Source: Atrichornis clamosus (lineage: Eukaryota; Chordata; Aves; Passeriformes; Menuridae). From it: DNA of 64,000 nucleotides. The stretch is taken from the NCBI GenBank assembly GCA_013400975.1, contig WBMZ01011894.1:62001-126000 (forward strand), given 5' to 3'. Within the stretch, counting starts at the first letter, position 1; each line of letters opens with the position of its first letter. Under the pieces are notes generated by a model, which was given only the letters and a program-made list of their open reading frames with translations, ran no database searches and was not told the DNA's origin. Below, piece by piece: positions 1 to 12,302 of the stretch. Both the position numbers and the translations under genes were made by a program.

Positions 1-714
1 TTTGTGTTTTAATTAATATTGGACACTGGTTTATTCCTTAATAGAGCTATCAGTAGTGGGAGAACTTATATCTGGAATTCATCAGCTGAACTGATTTGTT
101 ACAGTCTGTTACAATTAAAAAAAACCCCCAAAACTAAACTGGAAACGCCAGTCTGTGAAATTGGCTATAAATGTTAATCTGAAGCTTTCAGATAAATTTC
201 AAAGATTTTATCTTCTAGGACTTGTTTTATGTACCTCAGTTTTAATAACCCGAACTACTTACGTGCTGGAATTTTGTCTGTACTAAGCAGATCAAGAGGG
301 CTGCTACAGACTTGTCACTCTGTCCAGCTCCTCAAAATGTTAATGCTGAGTGCTTGTATTTGGTAGGCAAGTATTTTTCAAAGATCTACTTTTGTGTATA
401 AGACTTCTTCTTCCATGCAAATTGCTTTTTGCTTGTCAGCTCTGTACCTAATGAACTTCACATTGTAAGAGTAGAACTGGCCCAAACCTGTGTGCTCTTT
501 CAGATAGTTACTGCTTCTGAGTAATCAATTATTTTAAAGCTAACATTTTAATGAGAGTGATGCTAAACCATGGGGCAAATGTATAATGTAGCTGTGAGCT
601 GGAAAAAGCAAATATCACTCTGCTTTGCCAGCCCCCACAGTGTTTCACGTTGGTATTATGAAGAAAAAATCTACAGGCAAATTAAGCATTTTTATAAACC
701 ACAGTTTAGAACTG

Positions 715-840
715 AATCCATGCAGGACTCCAAATAAATTCTTGCCATGGTAGCAGGCTNAATTATTTGCTTGAGCAGTGACTAGCCATATGATCAATCC
801 ATGCAGGACTCCAAAGAAATTCTTGCCATGGTAGCAGGCT
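715..840. repeat. 45-bp direct repeat, two copies 81 bp apart, with a single N
   Basis: Copies lie at 715-759 and 796-840 and differ at one base (T versus G in the CAAA[T/G]AAATT segment). The only ambiguous base nearby, an N at 760, immediately follows the first copy. The flanking sequences left of each copy do not resemble each other. This may be a true short tandem duplication or a contig join left by gap filling. Confidence 0.85.
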
Positions 841-2339
841 GGGAGCCCTCTTCTAGTTTTTATGAGGCTTAAATCAATCTAGAAATCTGCAGTTTTGCAG
901 TTCTTCACCTGTTTGTAAGCAATCACCATGATAGTGACAAGTTCTGTTTAGCATTATGCTGCAATAGATAATGCTAATAACCACTATGGATTTTTTTTCC
1001 TTTCATCCTACAGTATGGGTGCTACTATTCAATGGAATGGGAATTGTGGTCCTGCTTTCCAGTGCCATGTATAATGCTAACCGAAAGGTTGCAAGGTGTC
1101 TGGTACCTCAGCTTTACTAAAATTACAATAATTTGAATCAGAGTCTCACCTACTCAGCCTTTTGAAAACAGCCTGGGAGTAAATGCTGGATGTGACTTTA
1201 AGATGCAAAACACGTAAGTCTGTCTCTTAGGCCATGTGCTGCTAGGGGATTATGGTCCCTCAAGTACTACAAGATTTAGCAGTTTATAAACCCTGCTGAA
1301 AGACGGTTCGCTGTGTCTATTTGGTTTTGCAAACAGAGATTAGAAATTACTCTGTTCAAGGCATTTGAAGACTCAGTAATTATTTTTCTGCCTGATCATA
1401 ACTGGAATCATAAGCATCAGGAAAGGCCCATATTTTAATTTTTTGGAAGATCAGGAATTACCAACAGGTGCAGAACTATTTAGTATTCAGAAGGTGAGCC
1501 TTAGGAATACCATCCATTTAACCTATGACTTGCTTTTACTTAGCACTTGTATCCTTAAATTCCATCCCCTTCATAATGGGAATGTTGCATGTTAAACTTG
1601 TCTCACAAAGTTAAATGGTGGTGTCATACTGACAGATAAAAGTACTCTAAAAATTGAGGAAAACTTAAAAAAGACTTCAAAAGCATCTTGGAAAAACTGA
1701 AAGGACCCTCATTCTGCATTTCTCTTGAGTTCACTTGGCCAAAGAATGATCAACATCCTTCTCTCCTGAGTCTCGGGGAGGAGGTAAGGATGCTTCCCAT
1801 GAGAGATTGCCAGTCACGTGGTTTGCTGCAACAAATTCTGTCTTAGCCTAGATGGCCTGGTTCAGCACGTGGAGGCCAGAAAAATGTGTGATATTCAAGA
1901 CAGCAAAAATTGAAAGTTGGTTGCAAAGGAGCAGTGGAATTTAAAGAGAAAATTGTCTTGGAGCTGTTTGATGTTGCTTCTTGTGTGAGATACTGTCACC
2001 TGTCACTTGTACCCATGTCACGTTATGCAACCCTGCACGGGGATCACCCTTTGGCTGCGACAGTGGCACACCTGAGGGAGGGGAGATACTCACCATATTA
2101 CCTAACTGACCTCTTGTGTGAGGTTAGTAACTCTTTATGTAACCATATTTATTTAAAGCATTGCTGGTGAGAATGGCTGCTTCTGTTGTATCAGCTGGAT
2201 GTAAAGGAAGACAGAAGGAACCTAAGAGGACGAGAAAGGCGTGGGGGAAATCTAGAGAGTGTGAAAACGGCCCAGTGGTGGGACAGGAAGCAAATGGGAC
2301 TGGTGGAGAAAAATTTAGGGAGCACCAAGATCCTAGTTA

Positions 2340-2900
2340 CTCTTCACTGGGTACAAGAACTGACTGGGTAGCTGGGACCAAAGAGTAGTGGTGAATGGAT
2401 TGAAATCCCATTGGAGATTGGTCCCTAGTGGTGTTCCCAAGGGCTCAGTGCTGGGCCCAGTCCAGTTTGGTATCTTTATGGAAGATCTGGATGAGTGGAT
2501 TGAGGGCACCCTCAGTCAGTTTACCAACAACACCCAGTTGGTTGGGAGTGTTGGTCTGCTGGAGGGTAGGAAGGCCCTGCAGAGGGATCTGGATGGGCTG
2601 GAGTGACGGGCTGAGGCCACTTTTATGGGGTTCCACAGAATGTGTGGAAATGGTTCAAAGCTGTGCCAGGGAAGGTTTACACTGGACATTAGGAAGAATT
2701 TCTTTACTGAGGGCATGGTCAAACATTGAAATAGGCTTCCTAGAGAGATGGTCAATCCCTGAAGCCTGTCAGTGTTTGAGACGTGGACAATGCTCTCAGT
2801 AACATACTTTACCTTGGTCAGCTCTGAATTGGTCAGGCAGCTGAATTAGGTAATTGTAGATTCCTTCCAACTGGAGTAGTCTATTCTCTTCTATACTCTG
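2340..2900 (+). mobile_element. CR1 LINE fragment with internal deletion (reverse transcriptase plus 3' end)
   Basis: The left part reads in frame like the CR1 reverse transcriptase: [11 protein letters not shown] is the conserved motif before the active site, followed by a [13 protein letters not shown] segment and [14 protein letters not shown]. The catalytic box, normally an ADDTKL-type motif, is degenerate here (TNNTQL), so the copy is dead. Near 2644 the sequence jumps to the CR1 3' region (CTGGACATTAGGAAGAATTT, the IRKNFF-type end of ORF2). It then continues into a degenerate 3'UTR with a TCCTTCCAAC-like tail near 2866-2880. The central block between the reverse transcriptase and the ORF end is missing. 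The copy is 5'-truncated, as is usual for CR1, and I see no target-site duplication. Confidence 0.9.
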
Positions 2901-4140
2901 AGAAATGGGGTTCTGGGGGAAAGAAGGCCTGATTTTTCTGTGTGTATGCAGAGAGGAGGGGTCTGAGAGATCAACAAAGCGATGTGAGGGAAGACACAGA
3001 GGCAGAGTATTCTCAAGAGGAATGGGCTTTACAAATTTGAAATGAAAGGTCCAATCGTAAAATACTAGCTGTGGCATAAAACAGTTGAATCTTTGCCTGC
3101 TGTTTTGCATCTAAGTTTCCACACATCAGTTTCCTTGCATTAGTAAAGTTTTCTTGCTGTGCTGTGGCAAGAAAGGTAGAGCTCCCAGTTAGGGAAACAA
3201 ACTCTTTGTACCCCATTGTCATTTTCCATTCTTACTGCCAAGGAGTGCCCAAGATCACCCTGAAGGCTGCAGTTTCTTTAACACCAGTCCCTGCTGTTAC
3301 TTGCACAGAAAGAAGGAAGGCACAAATGGAAAAAAAGAACTCCTTTTTCATCATTGATCTTACCTGTTAATGGTGTCCATAGTAGCTTCCCACAGAATGG
3401 ATACTCGATGTAACCTACAGTCATAGGATTTTAATGGTGCTCTGTGAACTTGTCAGGTGTCCAAAGCTAAGCAATCTCAAATGTGGCAAGTGGTGATATG
3501 AGAGCAAAAAATCCGGGTTCTGTTGGCATTGTAGTAGGTGGTACTCTTTAGATGTTGAGACGTGCTGATCAGACTGCTCCTGTACTTCAGAAAAGGTGAA
3601 TCTTCTTTTTGATAGCTTTCCCAATTGATTCCTTCAAAGGAGCAATCTCTCCTGACCTCAGTGGCTATGTATTTTTTATGATTGAATAGGGAGCATGCTT
3701 TTAAAATTTGTGGTAATCCAGGTTTAGAAAAACTATTTAATTCTTCTGCAGGACAATGTCTTAATTCAGAATAGTCCTGATAAGTCAGCTAAATGGTTTG
3801 AAATTATGCAGTTGAATTTCAGAGACTAAAAGTGTAAAGTGTGGACTTGCACAGATAAGAAGTGGAAACTAACCAACACTGATCCAGAAAAGCACATGGA
3901 GGATAATGATACTTACCATAATGTAAATATAGCTTGGCTGTGTAATACTGCTACCATTCTTTTTCAGGGATGGGTTAGCAGGAGATATATACAGCAGCCA
4001 GGTAACTTTTCTCTATTCCTATTACTGAAGAGGGCTCTGCTGGATGCTGCCTCTAGGTTTGGACATTGCATTTTTGAAAGATACTGATAAATCATCGGAT
4101 AAATTAGTAGAAGGCAGTGGGAATGGTATCAGGAAAAAAG

Positions 4141-4200
4141 ACTTATGAGGAAAGATTAATGGAATTAGGTTTGCTCAATCTAGAAGAGTGGTGATAATTG
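4141..4200 (+). repeat. Old CR1/L2-like LINE scrap
   Basis: A short segment (TTATGAGGAAAGATTAATGG, then a GAATTAGGTTTGCTCAATCT-type stretch and AGAAGAGTG) resembles the part of CR1/L2-clade ORF2 that encodes an ERL.ELGLF.LE.RR-type peptide. Similarity fades soon after 4200. It is highly diverged, and the assignment rests on pattern memory rather than an alignment. Confidence 0.45.
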
Positions 4201-7200
4201 AGGCATTTAGACAATCTTCAGCTGAGTAAGGGATTCTCAAATGGAGATGTGTTCTGCATTGTCCTGAGAAGCACAGAGATATCCTTGTGAAAAATACTGA
4301 GTAGTGGTTTTGTGTTAAGAAGTATGGCTGAAACTCCATCTGTGTTAGGTTCTAATAATCTTAATATGCACAGATATCTTGAATTTTTGGTTTTTAATGA
4401 AATGTAAAAAGAAGAGGTAATCAGTTAGGATCAGATCTTCATTCTTTGCCCATTTTCAATATCTCTACTGCAATTTAATCACTGCCACATTTTTACTAAA
4501 ATTTTGGAACAATTAATGACTTCTTAGCCCTTGGCTTCCTGTTTCAGATATCTGGCAAGTGGTTGTCAGTGTTCGGATCAATCTAAGCTAATTGTCTTAG
4601 TTGTAAATCAGTGGTTTAGCATTAATCTGCATTAAGGTAGCATGGTTTAGAGCAACTGAATTCACCTCTGTAGGGCTCTCTACTCCTTCTCCTAAATTCT
4701 TTTTTATCTGTAATGCAACAAACAAGAACAAAATTGCATTTCCTACCATTAGTAGGTGCTAGCAAGAAAGATGAGCTAAGTCAGCTGTAAATGAAAAAAA
4801 ATCATGAAGATGTTGTGGTTTCCTCTGTGGTATGTTTATAGGCAATAGCAGCAGTGTGAAGCTTGTTAAGGGAAATGGAGGCAAAGATCTCCCTTTCTCT
4901 GTAGCTCCATAATACCAACAGGTGCTCTGGCAGGAAAGAGCACATTGTGACTGCACACCCCCAGTGTCGTTTACTGGGAGTCCTGCTTCTGTTCTGTATC
5001 TGATGGAGACTTCCTCTCCTGTGTCCATCATTTGCAGCTGCATAACCTCGGGATTTTAATCAAACAACCCAGAGAGAAATTCCGTCCCCTTCCTGGGCAC
5101 GGCTGCAGCAGGACAGCAGGGGTGGGACCCCTGTTCTTGTCCAAAAGGTGAAGTAGTGGGAAAACTTCAGAGCAGAGAAGGGCACAGGAAATGGCTGTTC
5201 TCACTTGCTGCAAGTTTGACTTTGCGGCATGGAGGGAGTCGAACAGGAGTGAGAGAGAGGCTTGGTGTCTGGCTTGCCTTGCTTCATCCACTCCCACACA
5301 TCCCTCATCCACTGGTTGGGGAAAAGATGAATACTGATGGCTGTTGGCTCCTTCTCCCCCTGTGTGCCTGAGAGGCGGGGATGTCACTAAGTAGAGTTTT
5401 GTATACAAGGGCCTTAAAAGTGGCTCTTTGAGATACTTGGTAGATCTCTGTGGTCAAAGAGTTAATGGGAAGAGCAGAGAAGAAAGGGAAGCAGGAATGT
5501 TCCTCACCCAGGTCATGCAGACAAGGTGCAGCTGAGAGAGGAAGAAGACAAAGGTAGAATGGGTGATTGTGATCACAGTTTTTGCATTATCCTGCTTTTG
5601 ATTTTTTGGTTCTTCTCCTTTAAAGAGCGAGTCTTTATGGTGGGGTGAAGAAACGTGATACCAGGGGATGCTCATCACTAGTTTGTTACCATGTGACTTA
5701 GATGGTGCAGCTGTCTGTGCAGTTTTCAGTGTAAAACATAGAAACATTAAACTGTGAAATGCAAAAAACACAAACCAAATTAACTTATCAGTATACATCA
5801 GTGCTTGGAAGTTACCATATTGTTTATTTTTTAAGTTGGCAAACTCTTCTCTAAAGTATGTGACTCTTTCCTTTGGAGCAGCAGCAATAAGCCCTCCAGA
5901 CTGGTGTAAACTGACTGTGAGCAAACCTTCCTATGGAGCAGCAGCAGCAAAACAACTTTTGTAGTTGTCGTTTAAAAATTCCAGTTGGTGCAGAAGTTGA
6001 AATCAGTTATGTCTGCTCTGTTTTGAATATCAGTTTGTTGTATGTCTGCTTAATACTTTCATGATGATCCTACTGATGAAATGGCAACGAATAATTTAAG
6101 AGAAAGATTCAAATATTTTAAGTTTTTCCATGCTGAAACAAGCGACCTCCCTAGCTAGCAGATAAAATCAGAGCCACAAATAGAAAAATTCCAGAAGCTG
6201 GAGTGAGGTGATAAAAATTTATTTGCTATAAAAACTTGTTTGAATATATTAATATTACATTATGCAGCCAAGCTGTATCTACTTAGACAGCATCTTTTTA
6301 TCTTTCTTTGAGGTCCTCTGTGGTTGATTTGATAGGACACTGGACTGAGAAGTACTTGTTGGGAGTGAGATACATTTGCAGGGATCAAGGACATGTTGCA
6401 AACTTTGCTGTGTGTTGTACTGTTGAGGCATCCACTAAAGGTTAGTGCTTAGTGAGAGAGACTCTCATGTGTCTCTGCACTGCAAAACAAAGAACTTGTT
6501 GCTTTACTCTGCAAATTACCTGATTGGCAGGAAGCTGCTTCAAGCTGGTGTCTCATGGACCTCTCAGGGAGAAGTTCTTTAGACTGGAGAGTCTTTACAG
6601 CATTCCTGCTGATTTCACTGAGCCAGAAACTCCCAAGGCAGGCTGTGGGGTTCATTCTGCACAGTTAATCCAATTCTGAAGTGGATTTTCAATATCAAAT
6701 CTCCTTAACCTTAGGCATGCCCAGTAAAGGATGACACTTGCATGTATCCTTTCCTGTTGGGGATTCCTGCCTTCGTGCAGTGTTTCAGCAGTAATTGTGG
6801 TTACTGTCAGTAAAGGTTATCATATTTTTATCAATGACAGTATTAGTTGTGATCATGGTTTGGCTGAATAAATTCAGTTTATAGCAGGTGAATAGTGATG
6901 ATTTTATATGGTAGTTTCTTTAAAAAATGCAAAGTTTAAACCATTGTCTCTACTCATGTTACTGTACTACATCTCAGTTTAGTGCCAAGTGTGTGTGCAT
7001 ACTGTAAAAGGTCACACAGGTCTGAAGAAGGCATGATCTCCTTTCTAAGGATTAGCAATAACAACGGCTGTTTGGAAGTTGTTATATCAATAATATAAAT
7101 GTATGTTCAGAGATAAATGTTTGTAGATACCTGTGGTCAGAAGATTACCCGTTAGTGAGCTTTGCATATTTTGGGGGCCACTGCAAAGCAGTGTAATGTA

Positions 7201-10200
7201 ACCATCTTTTCTCATCTGTTTCTAAAGATAATCTGAAGGTTTCAGGTGTTTTTTTACATAAGCGTATGTGTTGTAAGCTTCTTAATATTTAGAACAAAGC
7301 CAGGTGTACTTATTTCTTACTTTGGTTTGCAAAAAATTAGACTTTAGCCTTACTGTTTTAGTGTACCTTGCAGACTATTACTGTTACACAGAATAGCAGC
7401 CTTCTAAGAAAATCCTGTTCAAGAACCTCAGAAAATCAGATTTTGCTTTAAGAGATCCAGACCTCTAAATAGATCAAAACCTCACAAATGTTTTATTCTC
7501 AAGGAGTCTGATTTGAAAGAGTATGAAATTATTCTATTTCTAAAAAAGCACTATACCCCCAGATCCTGTCAGATCAGAATGAATACACTGTGTATTTTGC
7601 TGAATCAAGTGATGTATTTGCTGAATTTTAATTTCATTTACTCTAAAAGAATGATGGCACGTGATTGTAAAGACCAATATTACAGACTGATCACATTCAA
7701 AATGGCATGACACAGGTACAAGGAAAAGCCCAGCACAGCAGAAAGGTAGTGGTTACCCAGGCCGTCAGGGATTATTTGCTTGAGGATAGGTAAGGGTAAT
7801 GTGATTATCCCAGCATGTAGGATTTCAGGACCGTAGTATGTCCTGACAAAGAACCGTATTCCTCTCTGGTGGTCCTGTATGTGCTCCTCTAGACTGTTAA
7901 AAACTTGTGATAGGGCAACATAGAGGGTCTGTGGTGGGGAGGCCAATCTGTGGGGCCTTCAAGTCCTTAACATTCTGCCGGTTCCACACAGGCTCCTCTG
8001 TGGTGAGGAGGTGGGGGTGAGGAGGGCTCGGCAGCCTCAGACCATTGCATGACCTGCAGGATGAAGTTGTCACAGAGCAGAAACTGTGCGGAGGGTATGG
8101 AAAGGCTCTGGGATGACGCGCAGAAGAGTCATCAGGCAAAGGCCTGTAGACTTGGGAAGACTCGGGGTACACCTGGTATGGGGAACAGTTTTGCCAGGTA
8201 CAGCCTGAGTTCTGCTCACTGAGTTCTGGTGAATCTGAACAACTCCACCAAGGCCATTGGCTTCCCCAAGTCAGTTGCCTGCCTTCTCCTTTGCTGCAGT
8301 CCTTAAGCAGCACTGCTGCTCAAACTGATTTCAAAATATGGAAAACAGGACGGCTGTCCACGTGGCTGAGGGAGAGACATCAGATTGCTGGAGGAGGGTA
8401 TGTTCAGGAGAAACAGAAGCCAGGAAATACTTAATCATATAGCTTTTGAGAATCCTGAAACTGGGAACTGTAGGCTTCCCCATAGGGCACTGGGACCACT
8501 GCTAGGTCACAGGGCTTCTGCAAGAAATCCCATATTGACATTATCGGTTTTTGTCTGAGCAGGCATGGTTAAGTCAGGATAACAATTAGAGCAGGTCACG
8601 AGAGAGTGGCATTTCTTTCCTGGAGAAGGGAGCATTTTGCAAAATGCCATAATTGAGACTTCACAGAAGTGAGGGCTCTCAGTTGACCTAGGTTGTTCAC
8701 TGGTTAAGCTGTGGAAGCCTGGGGCAGTCTTTCTTGTCAAAACTGTTTGTTCCAGGCTTTTTGCTGGAAGTAAGGACATTACACAGAGAGTATTTTCCTG
8801 GATATTATTTAATGGAACAATGTCTCCCTGTTCCCTTTATGTTTTCTACCTGCCTTTTTCCTTCATTGCTGTATGAGGAAGGGATATCAGTTTTGAAGAA
8901 ATTGTATAAAAACTGTGTACTGATACTTCTAAGCCATGATCTCATCTGTGAAGAATGAGTTCAAGATAAAAATATGAACACCATCTTTTAAAATGAGAAT
9001 AACAAACCTTAAATCATAGCTAAACTGCTTAGTATCTTACTCATACTTTTTCAATATTATCAAGGTACAAGGAAAAGCAAAACAAACTGGTTTAACTCTT
9101 TCACTTTGTGATCTCAGTATGGCTCTCATGCCTCTTGCTGAATGAACAAGATATTTTTCACCAGAAAATAACAGCAACATGAGCATGTTGATTAGTTAAA
9201 GTGTACTCTTTGTGACTCTTCCACCCGCACTGTGTTCAAGGGACACTCTATTTAGTTTGTACAGTGCAAAAGGTATTTAAAGAAGAGGAGTTATTTTGCC
9301 TTCCTTTAAAATATGCTCTTCTAAATAACAGTAAGTACCAGGGGATTGTTTCTAGAATTGCTGCCTATTCCTTCTTCATTTCTAGTTTAGGATATCTGAG
9401 TAGATGCTGAGCTGTATAGCAGGGTAAACATTTTAGTCGTCAGACTTAAAACAGTGAGATTAAAACCAAAAACCATCTTTGTGTAAGAGATTTTATTTAC
9501 AATACTAACATCTCCTGTTTGTATCTCTTTACTCAGGAGTAGATTACATTTGACTCCTAAATCTCCAGCATAATTTACAGCAGCCTGTATTTTAAAATTT
9601 ATTTTTATGTGCATGCTGCTGTAGTCTACCACTGCAGCTCCCCTGTCTGAATGGTGTGAGGAAAGGCTGTGGGCGAGGTGAGATGCAGCAGTGCTAATCT
9701 CTAGCACATGTGAAAAATGGAGGAATGTACTCAGAGAACAGAAAGTCCACATACTGACGGGCAACTTCTGTGTCAGCAGCTGCTGGAACAAAAAATGAAT
9801 GATCATCATTGCAACTCTTTGAGGCTGTGTGAGGTTCACAGGAAGGGGTTAACGGCATCCCTGGGTGTGTGTCCATAGGCTGTGCTCTGCACATCAAATC
9901 AAGTATTTATGAATGAAGGTCAGATGTGCCCCTTTCGGGAGGCTGTCCCCTAATTGTTTACAAAATACAGCCTGAAAATGAACACGGCCAGGTTGAGTTA
10001 CAGCCTGACATCCCTGATGTGTCAGAAATGTGACATCATGGCTTATGCCTCTGTGTTGGTGGGGTTCAGCCCAGCTCCCCACTTGAGCCTCCAGTGCTAT
10101 TTATAGTAACACACTGAGTCATAGGAGCAGGAATGTCAGACTGCCTGGGCTGTGCTGCTCTTACACGTTGGACTGCTAACAATAGAAAGCCAGCCTGGAT

Positions 10201-12067
10201 TTGTTAGAATAGAATAACTACTTTCTCCATGCATGTGCCTGTATCTCTAGCTCTCTTTCTCTCTCCCTCTTAGTGATTTATTTATTAAAGAATGTCACTG
10301 AATAAGGGAGTTCTTACAGGTGAGGCAGACTGGCTTCTTTAATTTATTTCTGTTGTTCTGGGTGGCATTTATACAAAACATTTAGAATTTATTTACTGCA
10401 AATATTTTTAACGCTGTGTGCGTGGTCTGATTTTTTTCCAGCAGGTATCAGCCATCTGCTGCTCTGTCTGGCTAATGCCTACAGCTTGTTCCTGTACATT
10501 AATTTCTCTCTCCCTACGTATAGTAGCATTGAGAAGGAACTCCCTTGTGGAGGTGTAAATGTAGGGTGCAGGACGAATGTAATTTCACTTCCATCATGTA
10601 ACCTAAAGCAAATTTTGCACTGAGTTGTGGTCAAGTTGAAGCTGTTGCTCAATGAATCTGTCCATGATTTAGCCCAGAGTATCTTTACATTTAACCCAGT
10701 TCTCTGCTACTGAGCTCACCTCTGTCTTTGGCAAGTCAATTCATTTCCATTTTCCATTTTCTCTGCCTTTAAACCACAAATACTAAAATTCACTGTCTAG
10801 GCAAAGGCATGATGACATAGGTTTGTTTGGTTGAAATCACTGGTAGCCAGCTGAAATGAGGAATGAAGTAATTTATAAATAAGGAAAAAGTAGCATACAG
10901 TAGTAGTGATAGAGGTTCTCCAAAATCTTGATGCTGACAATATATATGTATTTTAAAAAATACAAGTGGCTTTTAAGGTATATTCAGAGGTTTGATTAGT
11001 CATATTTCCAATGTTTTCTTCATACCTGTGAATAGAAGTATGCTTGTAAAAGAAAAGCTTTGTTTCTCCTGACTCTGACCTGCATCTTCTAATAGAAAAC
11101 AGAACCTTGCTATACAATGAGACTTGGCAATATTGTAAAGGGTTGGTTGGTTTGTTTTTCAGCATCAGTTTACTGACCAGTCCTTTCTCAGTGGAGTTTA
11201 GTGCCTGGAAAACCATAAATTGGAAGGTCAGTTTGATGCCCAGATCTGACACTGGTGTTTTGTCTTGTTGGGGATGTGTTGGGGCTGAAATTCCCGTGTC
11301 AGTGCTGCTGTTTCAATACACTGCTGTCTTCTCAGTCCCATGAGTACCTCTGGCTGTCATCTGCAAAGGAATAACTTAGGAGGAGTTATCATTTGCAATT
11401 ATTTGCTATTTCAGAGTACAGCATTTACCTTGACCCACAGGTAAAGTTTGTCTGTGGCATTGCCTGACTATGCTTCAGAACCCAGGTGCTCACTGAGCAG
11501 TGACTGTTCTCAGGTTTATTATTTTTATTGTTGTTTCAAGGAGAGAATAGATAGGGATTCCCATCTTGCACAGATGGAATGTTACTCTCTTCTGTACTAT
11601 GGTCAGTAGGCATTGAGAGACTATTTATTAGCATGTTTTGTGGTCTGGTAATTGCTTTGAAGCTAAATCCAGGAGTGGGTAAACTGTTCACTGTGCTGCA
11701 GCCTGCTTCAGCACTAGCCTGTGCTCATCTTGTGTCTCCCCTCTTGATCTCGGCTCAGTTTGAGTACATAAAATAATAGGAAGCTCATAAATACCACTTC
11801 AGCTTTCTGTGTGCATTGGCACAGCTCTCCTGCTCTCCCTCACATCTCCTCTCTTGCAGCCTTGTGCCAGTCATTTGGGAGCGAATTACATCGGCTGTGC
11901 GAGGGCAGAGGAATGCAAGGTGGTGTCAGGGGCTGGAAAGCAGGGACGGTGGAATTCAGCATTTGTTCCCCAGCGGCAGCTGTAGCTGGTTGTTTCAACA
12001 CAAGGGGCAGGATCCACGGGCAGGGTACGAGCTGCCATTAGCCACAGGAAGAGCCCACAGTGGAAGG

Positions 12068-12146
12068 AGATAAGAGGCACAAGAAGGATGAGCAATCGGA
12101 CCTGATCAGACCTTGTGGGAAATCTGACCGGGGCAGATTATTATCT
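12068..12146. promoter_or_regulatory. Two GATA-type motifs upstream of the candidate exon
   Basis: AGATAAG occurs at 12068-12074 and its reverse-strand form TTATCT at 12141-12146, about 60-140 bp before the candidate exon. The surrounding 11880-12270 segment has more CpG dinucleotides (about 11) than most of the window. No TATA box or CpG island is evident. Both motifs are short enough to be chance matches. Confidence 0.2.
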
Positions 12147-12167
12147 GGAATAAGCTGCCTTTTTCCG

Positions 12168-12191
12168 CCCCCCCCCCCTTTTTTTTTTTTT
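12168..12191 (+). repeat. C11-T13 homopolymer pair
   Basis: Eleven C residues (12168-12178) run directly into thirteen T residues (12179-12191). The tract could act as the polypyrimidine tract of the CAG acceptor at 12201-12203. Its exact length is likely to be error-prone in the assembly. Confidence 0.9.
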
Positions 12192-12203
12192 AATCCACCT
12201 CAG

Positions 12204-12302
12204 CCAAGCACTGCTGGAAAACAGATTGTGTTTAAATTACTTCAGCTAATTCTTGCTGCTTCCACTACGAAGAGAAATTATTTGCCATGGTGAAAGAAAA
12301 AG
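12204..12302 (+). CDS. ABLIM1: Candidate alternative 5' exon of ABLIM1 (coding part 12287-12302)
   Basis: An ATG in a strong context (GCCATGG) at 12287 opens five codons (MVKEK) plus one base before the donor-like sequence AAAG|GTAATT at 12303. The leftover G joins the first two bases (TG) of the LIM1 exon at 29628 to give a valine codon and continues in the LIM1 frame. The same frame is closed upstream by TAA at 12233, so this cannot be an internal coding exon in that frame. It would be either a first exon or a 5'UTR/start exon. A C11-T13 tract ending in AATCCACCTCAG gives a plausible acceptor at 12203, so a 99-nt second exon with 83 nt of 5'UTR is possible. ABLIM1 is known to use several 5' ends with different short amino termini. 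No transcript evidence is available from sequence alone. Confidence 0.45.

Larger units (their letters stand above)
1..12203. other. Non-coding stretch upstream of the candidate 12.2 kb exon
   Basis: I see no supported coding exon here. Reading frames are short, overlap on both strands and have no recognisable domains. If longer ABLIM1 transcripts start left of the window, as the family's longer isoforms suggest, this is intron. If the 12.2 kb exon is a first exon, the last part is also promoter-proximal. Recognisable contents are a 45-bp direct repeat around a single N (715-840), a CR1 LINE fragment (2340-2900), an older LINE-like scrap near 4141-4200 and a frame-rich antisense patch at 7.7-8.3 kb that I cannot identify. 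The rest looks like ordinary unique intronic sequence. Confidence 0.6.

Noticed and set aside
1016..1088. Exon-like segment: T-rich tract and CCTACAG, then 73 bases, then GAAAG|GTTGC
   Set aside because: The acceptor looks fair but the donor is weak. The peptide does not match any ABLIM1 segment I know, and nothing else supports an exon.
5454..5924. 156-codon minus-strand frame
   Set aside because: No recognisable domain, no flanking splice or promoter signals, and the composition is that of the surrounding intron.
10700..10780. Short MIR-like phrase (TTTGGCAAGTCAATTCATTTCC)
   Set aside because: Only one block of the MIR layout is present, too little to call without an alignment.
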